Positions 15,672 to 22,584 of a DNA stretch of 42,225 nucleotides are shown piece after piece. The notes beneath the pieces were generated by a model that was not told the DNA's origin, did no database searches, and was given only the letters and a program-made list of their open reading frames with translations. Origin of the DNA: Flavobacteriales bacterium (GTDB lineage Bacteria > Bacteroidota > Bacteroidia > Flavobacteriales > Schleiferiaceae); assembly GCA_012269745.1 (NCBI GenBank), contig JAAXJR010000021.1:1-42225 (forward strand), given 5' to 3'. Every line of letters begins with the position of its first letter. The stretch's first letter is position 1. Made by a program: the position numbers and the translations under genes.

Positions 15672-16826
15672 ATGCTAAAACCACTAAGCGCTTATCGCCC
15701 TGAGGGAAATAAAGCGCATCTCGTCCCTAGTAGGTCAGTAGATGCTTATACGCCTGCTCAGCTGTTTGATAAACTCGAGAACAATCCTTATTCGTTCCTG
15801 CAAATTATTCGACCGGAGACAGAAATTTTAATGACCAATGAAGATAGGTTTGAGCGTGTAAGACTGCGATTAGATCAATTTATCTCGAAGGGCGTTTTCA
15901 AATTGGACAAAGAGCCTTCCTATTTCTTATACGAACAATCTGTTGCTGGACGCACGTATACTGGGATTATAGGACTCCTTGATGTTAATAAGGCTAAGAT
16001 TCATTTGCATGAAAAAACGCTGGAAAGCAGGGAGGATTTATTCGCAGAGTACTTGAAAATCACAGGGTTTCAAGCAGAGCCTGTATTGGTCTTTGGTAAA
16101 GCAACACAGAGTCAGAAAGACATAGTCTCCGAAATTAAGAAGGGTGGGCCCACGTTCGACTTTTATACGACAAATGAAATTGGCCACAGACTATGGACCG
16201 TTTCGTCCGACTTGTGCAATAGCCTCCAAGAGGCACTTAAAGACCAACAAGAGTATTTTTTGGCTGACGGTCATCATAGATATGGTAGCACCTGCAAGGT
16301 CGCTAAAGCGCTCGTAGGTAATAAGGCCGCGCAGTGCATCCTAACCATGTATATGGATGAGGAGGATATAGGTATCGATTCGTTTGAGAGATGGTTAGAT
16401 ACGACTGGATTGGATATTGGACTAGAGGCATTTGAGCACAACTTTAGTATCTCAAAAAAGACCGATGATTTTGAATCGGTGGATGCGGATCTTGAATTAT
16501 TCACGCAAGGACAATGGTACTGTTTGAACTATAGAGGGCGATTGGATAAATCGCTGCCACCTGCCTATCTAATGTCTGAGGTTTTAGAACCAATTTTTGG
16601 AATTAAAGACGCTAAAAAAGATAAACGAATCACCTATCTACATCAAGAACCCTTCGATCAAAGTTCTGTTATGCTATCAAAGGGATTGAATTTGGGATTT
16701 CGCCTTCCTCCAGTCAGTGTAGAAGTATTGAAAAAAACGGCTTTGGAAGGAGGGACAATGCCGCCGAAAAGCACCTATATTGAGCCAAAACTAAGAAGCG
16801 GTATGTTGCTTCATCTTTTTAAATGA
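15672..16826 (+). CDS. DUF1015 family protein
   Basis: The 384-residue protein belongs to DUF1015 (COG4198), recognised by YRPEGNKAHLVPSRSVDAY-like opening (quoted in part: AYRPEGNKAH), SFLQIIRPE, and above all the signature FLADGHHRYGST (ADGHHRY at residues 198-204). The family has no proven activity. In Bacteroidota it is usually found beside serC and serA, and here it is close to them, parted by the histidine kinase. No phosphoserine phosphatase lies here, so a role in serine-phosphate metabolism is possible but only inferred. It is slightly shorter than the usual 400-415 residues. Its stop overlaps the yggS start (ATGA). Confidence 0.88.
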   Translation: MLKPLSAYRPEGNKAHLVPSRSVDAYTPAQLFDKLENNPYSFLQIIRPETEILMTNEDRFERVRLRLDQFISKGVFKLDKEPSYFLYEQSVAGRTYTGIIGLLDVNKAKIHLHEKTLESREDLFAEYLKITGFQAEPVLVFGKATQSQKDIVSEIKKGGPTFDFYTTNEIGHRLWTVSSDLCNSLQEALKDQQEYFLADGHHRYGSTCKVAKALVGNKAAQCILTMYMDEEDIGIDSFERWLDTTGLDIGLEAFEHNFSISKKTDDFESVDADLELFTQGQWYCLNYRGRLDKSLPPAYLMSEVLEPIFGIKDAKKDKRITYLHQEPFDQSSVMLSKGLNLGFRLPPVSVEVLKKTALEGGTMPPKSTYIEPKLRSGMLLHLFK

Positions 16827-17470
16827 GCATAGCGAATTCTATTAGGAAGTACAGAGAGGAATTAGGCGAGGTCCAGCTTGTAGCTGTCAGTAAAACCAAG
16901 CCTTCCTCTGATATTCTGGAAGCTTATAATGCTGGCCAACGCCATTTTGGGGAGAATAAAATCCAAGAAATGGCGTCCAAGTTCGAAGAGCTGCCTAAGG
17001 ATATTTGTTGGCATATGATTGGTCATATTCAGACGAATAAAATCAAGTACATGGCGCCTTTTGTGCATCTTGTCCACGGGGTAGATCGCAGAAAAGTGCT
17101 GGTAGAACTCAATAAACAAGCGGCGAAGCATAATCGTGTGATTAATTGTTTGCTTCAAATTCACATTGCTAAAGAAGAAACTAAGTTTGGTTTGGACCAA
17201 GATGAACTTGATAGTATCATTTCTGAGTTATCTGACTTTTCGAACGTTAAAGTTGTTGGTCTTATGGGAATGGCGACTAATACCAAAGATGAAGAAGTAG
17301 TGGACGGCGAGTTCAAAGTTTTGAAATCGCTCTTCGATACTTATTCGGCTGCTTGCGGATGGACCACTCTTAGCATGGGGATGAGTGGTGATTATAATTT
17401 GGCCATTAAAAACGGCTCTACTCATGTTCGCATTGGTTCTGCTATTTTTGGAGCGAGAAATTATTCGTAA
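16823..17470 (+). CDS. YggS/PLPBP family pyridoxal-phosphate homeostasis protein
   Basis: The 215-residue protein is a single-domain alanine-racemase-like barrel that binds PLP but has no known catalysis; family members (YggS, PROSC) buffer PLP and affect amino-acid and B6 levels. The PLP lysine is K24 in LVAVSKTKP. Other family blocks: GQRHFGENKIQEM, WHMIGHIQTNKIKYM, LMGMATN, SMGMSGDYNLAIKNGSTHVRIGSAIFG (quoted in part: SMGMSGDYNLAI). The ATG overlaps the preceding TGA by 4 nt, and the stop is followed directly by a GTG start, so translation of the three genes is coupled. Slightly shorter than E. coli YggS (234). Confidence 0.94.
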   Translation: MSIANSIRKYREELGEVQLVAVSKTKPSSDILEAYNAGQRHFGENKIQEMASKFEELPKDICWHMIGHIQTNKIKYMAPFVHLVHGVDRRKVLVELNKQAAKHNRVINCLLQIHIAKEETKFGLDQDELDSIISELSDFSNVKVVGLMGMATNTKDEEVVDGEFKVLKSLFDTYSAACGWTTLSMGMSGDYNLAIKNGSTHVRIGSAIFGARNYS

Positions 17471-18802
17471 GTGAGATTTTCAGTAATTGATATAGAGTGT
17501 ACCGGAGGGACTTGGGGTGCTGAGAAGATTATAGATGTTGCCGTCTTCGTTTTAGAGGATGGAGAGATCGTTGATCAATTTGTTTCCCTAGTAAACCCTG
17601 AGATGTCCATAGACCCTTACGTAACCAAGCTTACTGGCATTACGAATAAAATGGTACGCACTGCGCCGAAGTTCTACGAGCTGGCAAAGCGATTAGTTAA
17701 AATCACCGAGGGGACCACTTTTGTAGCTCATAACATTGGTTTTGATTACCGCGTTTTTCAGCAAGAGTTTGAAAATTTAGGTTTCGATTATCATCGAGCT
17801 ACTTTGGATACCATTCCGTATTGCGAACGTATTTTTCCTGAGTGGGAGAATTATGGATTGAAGACTGTAGCGAAAGAGCTAGGGTTGGTGAATTCAGCGC
17901 GGCATCGTGCGGAAGGTGATGCAAGATTAACAGCTGAATTGCTACAAATTTTACTTCAGAAGGATAGAGAGAGTTACCTGGATAAGGTATTCGTTTCAAA
18001 ATCGGCCAGTGAAAATAGAAATCCTTTTAAAGAGCAGGTGAAGAACTTGCAGAACAGGGTGGGTATCTATTACATCTACAATGAAGCCGGTGAGGCTATT
18101 TATGTAGGGAGCAGTAAGGATTTGCAGAATAGTGTGAACCGCCATTTTGTAGCCGACAATAAACTGGCACTTTCACTTCAAGCTGAGGCTACTCGGTTGG
18201 AAATTGAGGATATTGGTAACGAGGCCATTGCTCAGATTCAGTTCAAACGAACTGTGGAGAATATTAGGCCGATTTACAATAATTCCAAGAAACGTAACTT
18301 CTTAAATTTCGGACTTTTTACAGAGCCTAAGAAAAGTGCTATGGTGGAGTTTGTTCGAGTTTATCCAGTCCGGCACAAGGCGCCACAATTCTATTTTGAA
18401 GGTCCCAAGGCAGTTTATGAATTCTTACAGCGGGTGATGATGAACGAGGCTTTAGATCCTTTTACTTTTTTGTTGGATAAGGATAGAGAGCATTATTTCA
18501 AGCATACTAAAAATCTTCAATGGAAGGCTAAAGTGAAGGAAGTGGCGTTAAGCACTTTGCGTGATTATATGTACCCTACAGAGGCAACGCTAGTCGGTCC
18601 CGGAAGAAAGGATAATGAGAAATGTGCCATTCTCATTGAAGGTGGTCGCATCTTGGGCTATACGTACTTTTATTTAGCTACGGACGGAATTGATAGAAGT
18701 CAATTGAAAAAAAGAATGGTGCACCTTGAACACGACGCATACGCCGCAGGTATAGTGCACCATTTTTATAGCAAAGGTTACCTAAAGCTTCTCGAAGTCT
18801 AG
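17471..18802 (+). CDS. DEDD exonuclease fused to a GIY-YIG (UvrC-N-like) domain
   Basis: The 443-residue protein joins two nuclease-type domains. Residues 1-165 form a DnaQ/epsilon-like 3'-5' exonuclease with Exo I DIE (D7, E9), Exo II HNIGFD (D92) and Exo III HRAEGD (H145, D150). Residues 195-280 match the GIY-YIG domain of UvrC: VGIYYIY (G198-Y200), YVGSS (211-215) and the late NIRPIYNNSKKR. The C-terminal 160 residues have no motif I know. Similar fusions occur in other bacteria, generally unstudied; a role in DNA repair or in removing flaps or lesions is inferred. The start is GTG, directly abutting the yggS TAA; the family N-terminus begins there. It ends 2 bp before a convergent gene. 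Confidence 0.9.
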   Translation: MRFSVIDIECTGGTWGAEKIIDVAVFVLEDGEIVDQFVSLVNPEMSIDPYVTKLTGITNKMVRTAPKFYELAKRLVKITEGTTFVAHNIGFDYRVFQQEFENLGFDYHRATLDTIPYCERIFPEWENYGLKTVAKELGLVNSARHRAEGDARLTAELLQILLQKDRESYLDKVFVSKSASENRNPFKEQVKNLQNRVGIYYIYNEAGEAIYVGSSKDLQNSVNRHFVADNKLALSLQAEATRLEIEDIGNEAIAQIQFKRTVENIRPIYNNSKKRNFLNFGLFTEPKKSAMVEFVRVYPVRHKAPQFYFEGPKAVYEFLQRVMMNEALDPFTFLLDKDREHYFKHTKNLQWKAKVKEVALSTLRDYMYPTEATLVGPGRKDNEKCAILIEGGRILGYTYFYLATDGIDRSQLKKRMVHLEHDAYAAGIVHHFYSKGYLKLLEV

Positions 18803-18804
18803 GC

Positions 18805-19458
18805 TTATTTGAAGAAGTAAGCGACGCTAACAACCAACTGTGCCCTGCGCTGATCTAGATTGAAATCGTAATCAGTGCCGTTGTAGTTGTAGTTCACATT
18901 GCCGGCTAGCATTCCGAATCCACTTTCGTATTTCACTTCACCCAGCAATCTCCAAAGCTTCACACCTGCATGTATGTGCCATCCCCAGGTGAATGCAGCT
19001 TCCTGATCTGGCGTCCATAAATCACTTGCGTTAGATAGGGGGATAGAAGGGGTAGCACCTAAACCGGCGAATGCTGGCCCTAGTTTTGCTCCTGCTGAGA
19101 TAGGGAAATCTAATCGCTGAATGGTGGAATTGATCGTGAAATCTTCGCTGCCATCGGTAATAGCGATTGTTTCGTCAAACTGTGTGTACAGTGCTTCGCC
19201 GTGTACATATACCGGGACTAAAGGAAGGCTTACACGAGCTACGAGGCCGGCGTTAAAACCGTCGCTAAACTCTGTCTGAATGTTGGAAATGTCGTACGTC
19301 TGGTTGTTAACGATATCATTGATGTCGTTCAAGCTTAAGGTCTGCTGAGGTAAGTTCATACCTCCTTTCACACCAAACTTTACGATTTTCAGTTGGGCAA
19401 AAGCGCTAGAAGAAACAAGCATTAAGGCTAGGAGCCCAAAGGATTTAAGGCGTTTCAT
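18805..19458 (-). CDS. Outer-membrane beta-barrel protein (OMP_b-brl type)
   Basis: The 217-residue protein has a signal peptide (residues 1-21, AFA then Q22) and a mature part that begins FGVKGGMNL, the usual first strand of Bacteroidota PorT/OMP_b-brl_2 barrels. Further strands alternate hydrophobic residues (FNAGLVARVSLPLVPVYV, LDFPISAGAKLG, WHIHAGVKLWRL, LVVSVAYFFK) and the chain ends in an aromatic strand. A loop of Asp/Glu/Asn residues lies near 85-105. Function is unknown; these barrels are often structural or assembly factors. It follows purC by 45 nt, but a perfect inverted repeat with a -7-like box in its spacer suggests separate control. Confidence 0.82.
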   Translation of the reverse strand: MKRLKSFGLLALMLVSSSAFAQLKIVKFGVKGGMNLPQQTLSLNDINDIVNNQTYDISNIQTEFSDGFNAGLVARVSLPLVPVYVHGEALYTQFDETIAITDGSEDFTINSTIQRLDFPISAGAKLGPAFAGLGATPSIPLSNASDLWTPDQEAAFTWGWHIHAGVKLWRLLGEVKYESGFGMLAGNVNYNYNGTDYDFNLDQRRAQLVVSVAYFFK

Positions 19459-19461
19459 AAT

Positions 19462-19500
19462 ATTTGAATTGGTTAGATTACTAAAAGTACCAATTCAAAT
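19462..19500 (-). promoter_or_regulatory. 11-bp inverted repeat enclosing a -7-like box
   Basis: ATTTGAATTGG (19462-19472) and CCAATTCAAAT (19490-19500) are perfect complements with a 17-nt spacer. The spacer holds TACTTTTA on the minus strand (19482-19489), one base from TAnnTTTG, at 23 nt before the barrel-protein ATG. There is no T run, so it is a poor terminator for purC; an operator around a promoter or a leader hairpin is more likely. Confidence 0.5.
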
Positions 19501-19503
19501 TAT

Positions 19504-20454
19504 TTATTCCCAAACAGTAGCTAAATACTTCTCTACGTTTTCCTTAATGCGTACTTCAGCACCTTCCAAAGGCGCTTGCTCGAAAGACTTTCCTGTGATC
19601 TTCTCGAACAACTCACGGTAACGAGTACTTACAAGATTTACGAAATCGTCTGTCATTTCAGGCACCTGCTGGCCTTCTTTTCCTTGGAATCCGTTTTCCA
19701 TAAGCCATTCACGAACGAACTCTTTGCTAAGCTGACGCTGTGCTTCGCCTTTTTCTTGGCGCTCTGCATAGCCTTCGCTGTAGAAGTAGCGCGAGCTGTC
19801 TGGCGTGTGAATCTCATCAATTAATACAATAGTGCCGTCTGATAACTTCCCGAATTCGTATTTGGTATCTACTAGGATAAGTCCACGCTCAGCAGCCATC
19901 TCAGTACCGCGTTGGAATAAGGCACGTGTATATTTCTCGAGCTGCAGGTAATCTGCCTCGCTTACGATGCCTTTTGCAATGATGTCCTCACGTGAGATGT
20001 CCTCGTCATGATCGCCATGCTCAGCTTTCGTTGCAGGGGTGATGATAGGTTCCGGAAAGGCGTCGTTTTCCTTCATGCCTTCTGGAAGAGCTACACCACA
20101 TAATTCACGTAGACCGCTTTTGTAGGTACGCGCAGCGTGGCCCGCAAGATACCCGCGAATCACCATCTCTACTTTGAACGGCTCGGCACGCTGACCAATA
20201 GTTACCTGAGGATCTGGGGTGACCGCTCGCCAGTTAGGGACGATATCTTGGGTGGCTACTAAAAAGTGCTCGGCAATCTGATTCAACACTTGGCCTTTTC
20301 CTGGAATGGGACGTGGTAAAACCACATCGAAAGCGGAAATTCTATTCGATGCCACCATCACCAACAAATCTTGGCCTATGGTATATACGTCGCGAACCTT
20401 TCCGCGGTAAAAGTTGGTCTGTCCTGAAAATTGATACGTTGGCTCCTGATTCAT
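19504..20454 (-). CDS. purC: Phosphoribosylaminoimidazole-succinocarboxamide synthase
   Basis: The 316-residue protein is SAICAR synthase of the longer type. It joins CAIR and aspartate with ATP in purine synthesis. Visible blocks: [70 protein letters not shown] and [14 protein letters not shown] (aspartate and ATP sites). I begin at the ATG at 20454, 2 nt after the phoH stop; a TTG two codons upstream overlaps that stop and is less likely. It is cotranscribed with phoH, an arrangement without obvious functional logic. No other pur gene is here. Confidence 0.97.
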   Translation of the reverse strand: MNQEPTYQFSGQTNFYRGKVRDVYTIGQDLLVMVASNRISAFDVVLPRPIPGKGQVLNQIAEHFLVATQDIVPNWRAVTPDPQVTIGQRAEPFKVEMVIRGYLAGHAARTYKSGLRELCGVALPEGMKENDAFPEPIITPATKAEHGDHDEDISREDIIAKGIVSEADYLQLEKYTRALFQRGTEMAAERGLILVDTKYEFGKLSDGTIVLIDEIHTPDSSRYFYSEGYAERQEKGEAQRQLSKEFVREWLMENGFQGKEGQQVPEMTDDFVNLVSTRYRELFEKITGKSFEQAPLEGAEVRIKENVEKYLATVWE

Positions 20455-20456
20455 GA

Positions 20457-21401
20457 TCAATCTTTTTTCTCGTAAGCGGTTATAATCTTTTTTACTAATG
20501 GGTGACGGATCACATCTCGACCGTCGAGGTGTACAAATCCAATTCCTTTAACACCATTTAAGGTGGTGATGGCCTCTTTGAGCCCACTTTTCTGGTGTTT
20601 TGGCAAATCGATCTGTGAGGTATCTCCTGTAATAATGAAGCGTGCATTTTCGCCCATACGGGTCAAAAACATCTTCATCTGGGAAGTAGTCGTATTCTGA
20701 CTTTCATCGAGAATGACATAGGCATCGTCAAGCGTTCTACCGCGCATGAAGGCAAGTGGAGCGATTTCGATAGTTCTGTTTTCCAGGTAGAATTCAAGCT
20801 TTTCCTTAGGAATCATATCTCGCAGCGCATCGTAGAGCGGTTGCAAGTACGGGTCCAATTTTTCTTTCAAATCCCCAGGTAAGAATCCCAGATTTTCACC
20901 GGCCTCTACAGCAGGACGCGTCATAATGATTCTACGCACCTCCCGGTTCTTTAGTGCCGCAACGGCTAAAGCAACTGCAGTATAGGTCTTCCCCGTTCCT
21001 GCGGGACCTATGGCAAAAACGAGGTCATTGGTCATGGCACTCTCCACCAATTTGTGCTGATTGGTGGTCTTTGCCTTAATAATTCGGCCCTGAGGTCCAT
21101 GAAGGATAACTTCGTCTTTCAACATGGTGTACTTCGCACGAGCAGTATCCTTTGCTTGAATGAGCTCTTCTAAAGCTCTGTCGTCAAGGCGCTTGTTTTT
21201 GCTGACATAAGCAACGATTGCTTCGAGCTTATCCTCAAATTCCTCAATGGTTTCTAGAGGTCCACTCACTTTAATCTCATGGCCACGAGCCACGATTTTA
21301 AGTGCAGGAAAGTAAGCGCCAATCTGTTTGAGATAGGTGTTGCTTGGTCCGTACAACTGTGCCGGATCAGCCCCAGTGAGTTCGAAAACTTTTTGTGTCA
21401 A
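20457..21401 (-). CDS. PhoH-like ATPase
   Basis: The 314-residue protein is a PhoH-family P-loop protein: N-terminal KH-like part (residues 15-70, [17 protein letters not shown]), Walker A GPAGTGKT (132-139), Walker [12 protein letters not shown], and [11 protein letters not shown]. PhoH2-type proteins act on RNA in an ATP-driven way and PhoH-like proteins often sit beside ybeY; ybeY is not seen here. An in-frame TAA directly precedes the TTG at 21401 and no ATG or GTG follows until about residue 93, so TTG is the only start that keeps the conserved N-terminus. The upstream region is shared with the divergent DUF62 gene. Confidence 0.9.
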   Translation of the reverse strand: MTQKVFELTGADPAQLYGPSNTYLKQIGAYFPALKIVARGHEIKVSGPLETIEEFEDKLEAIVAYVSKNKRLDDRALEELIQAKDTARAKYTMLKDEVILHGPQGRIIKAKTTNQHKLVESAMTNDLVFAIGPAGTGKTYTAVALAVAALKNREVRRIIMTRPAVEAGENLGFLPGDLKEKLDPYLQPLYDALRDMIPKEKLEFYLENRTIEIAPLAFMRGRTLDDAYVILDESQNTTTSQMKMFLTRMGENARFIITGDTSQIDLPKHQKSGLKEAITTLNGVKGIGFVHLDGRDVIRHPLVKKIITAYEKKD

Positions 21402-21443
21402 TTACTGCTGTGTTGAGTACTGTTTTAGAAGGCGGAATTGCCT

Positions 21444-21460
21444 TACTTTTGACAAAGTAA
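21444..21460. promoter_or_regulatory. Divergent -7 boxes with a dyad, phoH / DUF62
   Basis: TACTTTTG (21444-21451, +) is an exact TAnnTTTG 52 nt before the DUF62 ATG. On the minus strand TTACTTTG (21460-21453), one mismatch from consensus, would serve phoH. The two overlap in a short palindrome, TACTTT-4 nt-AAAGTA, so binding of sigma on one strand should exclude the other. Confidence 0.5.
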
Positions 21461-21502
21461 CTACATTTTCACCAATACACCGCGCACGCAGGTGGAGCAT
21501 CT

Positions 21503-22291
21503 ATGGGATTAATCACCTTATTATCGGATTACGGTCTACGAGACAACACGGTTGCCCGACTAAAGGTTCGTCTGATTCGTCGCATTGAAGGTGCACAGCT
21601 GCTCGATATCAGTCACATGGTGGAGCCGCACAACATCCTTGAGGCGGCGCATATGCTTAGGGGCGTATACCGCGATTTCCCTAAGGGTACCATACACTGT
21701 GTCATGATTGGAACCTCCCCAATGGAGGGTGGAGAGTACATCTGTTTAAAAGCCTGTGGCCAATTCTTTTTAGGTACGAACAACGGTTTGCTCACCAGTG
21801 TCCTGAAAAACGAGAAAATAACCGGTGCGAGAATGTTAGATATCCGGGGGATCGACCCCAACGATGAAAAGGAGTTGTTTGCGGCCGCGGCATCACACCT
21901 GTTTAGCGGCGGAAAGATAGAAATGCTTGGTCCAGCCATCACTTCAGTTAAGAAGGTGAAAGAGCCGGCTGCTGGCATCGGCGATTTTGCCATTAGTGGC
22001 AACGTAGTGTACATCGACCGCATGGGAACATGTGTAACGAATATTTCTCGCGAGAGTTTCCAAAACCAATTGAAGGGCAGGACCTTCTCAGTGGAATTGG
22101 CCCGCAATCGAAACATGAAGAAGATTTACGACCGCATTGCTGATGTACCGCAAGGAAAATTAGCGGCCCTTTGGAACGAGGAAGGCATGCTTTCTATCGC
22201 CGTGGGTAAGAGCGGTGGTGAACATATCAGAGGGAGTAATGAATTAATCGGAATGAAAATTCACGATTGGGTACGCATTGACTTTGTATGA
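21503..22291 (+). CDS. DUF62 (SAM hydroxide adenosyltransferase-like) protein with altered active site
   Basis: The 262-residue protein has the two-domain DUF62 plan: N-terminal ITLLSDYGLRDNTVARLK, DISHMVEPHNILEAAHML, GTIHCVMIG, FFLGTNNGLLTSV, then a C-terminal barrel (VVYIDRMGTCVTNIS, GSNELIGMKIHDWVRIDF). Family enzymes hydrolyse S-adenosylmethionine to adenosine and methionine with an Asp-Arg-His triad from DPGVGxxR and an FHGRD-like segment. Here those places read IGTSPMEGGEY and NDEKELFAAAASHL, so I see none of the three. Bacteroidota relatives are also divergent there. It may be a binder or use other residues. The ABM gene starts inside its stop codon (ATGA). Confidence 0.85.
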   Translation: MGLITLLSDYGLRDNTVARLKVRLIRRIEGAQLLDISHMVEPHNILEAAHMLRGVYRDFPKGTIHCVMIGTSPMEGGEYICLKACGQFFLGTNNGLLTSVLKNEKITGARMLDIRGIDPNDEKELFAAAASHLFSGGKIEMLGPAITSVKKVKEPAAGIGDFAISGNVVYIDRMGTCVTNISRESFQNQLKGRTFSVELARNRNMKKIYDRIADVPQGKLAALWNEEGMLSIAVGKSGGEHIRGSNELIGMKIHDWVRIDFV

Positions 22292-22584
22292 TAGAACGCA
22301 TTGTGAAATTAGCCATTGACCCGAGCTCGGAACAGGGAACTGCCTTTCGTGCGATTTTTGCCGAAAGCAAAAATCGCATCGCTGAACAGCCCGGTTGCCA
22401 CGGTGTACAACTGCTCGAGAGTGAAGGACATTTCTTCACCTTCAGTCATTGGGAAACTGAAGAAGATTTAAACGCTTACCGCCAAAGTGCGTTATTTGGA
22501 GAGGTATGGCCTAAAACCAAGGCGTTATTTTACGATAAACCCCAGGCATGGACGTGCCATAAGACCGACAGCAGCGAAGCATGA
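22288..22584 (+). CDS. Antibiotic biosynthesis monooxygenase (ABM) domain protein
   Basis: The 98-residue protein is a single ABM/ferredoxin-like fold: strand IERIVKLAI, helix, the QPGCHGVQLLE turn, FFTFSHWETEEDLNAYRQS and a closing helix with FGEVWPKTKALF. Family members include quinone oxidases, haem-degrading enzymes and many of unknown role; the haem-binding pattern is not evident. It overlaps both neighbours by 4 nt (ATGA at each end), so it is tied to production of the DUF62 protein and the GldF-GldG fusion. Function unknown. Confidence 0.82.
   Translation: MIERIVKLAIDPSSEQGTAFRAIFAESKNRIAEQPGCHGVQLLESEGHFFTFSHWETEEDLNAYRQSALFGEVWPKTKALFYDKPQAWTCHKTDSSEA

Noticed and set aside
21613-22116. 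Open 167-codon frame on the minus strand opposite the DUF62 gene
   Set aside because: It is fully inside a gene with clear family motifs, has no -7 box or known motif, and reads as a codon-usage shadow.
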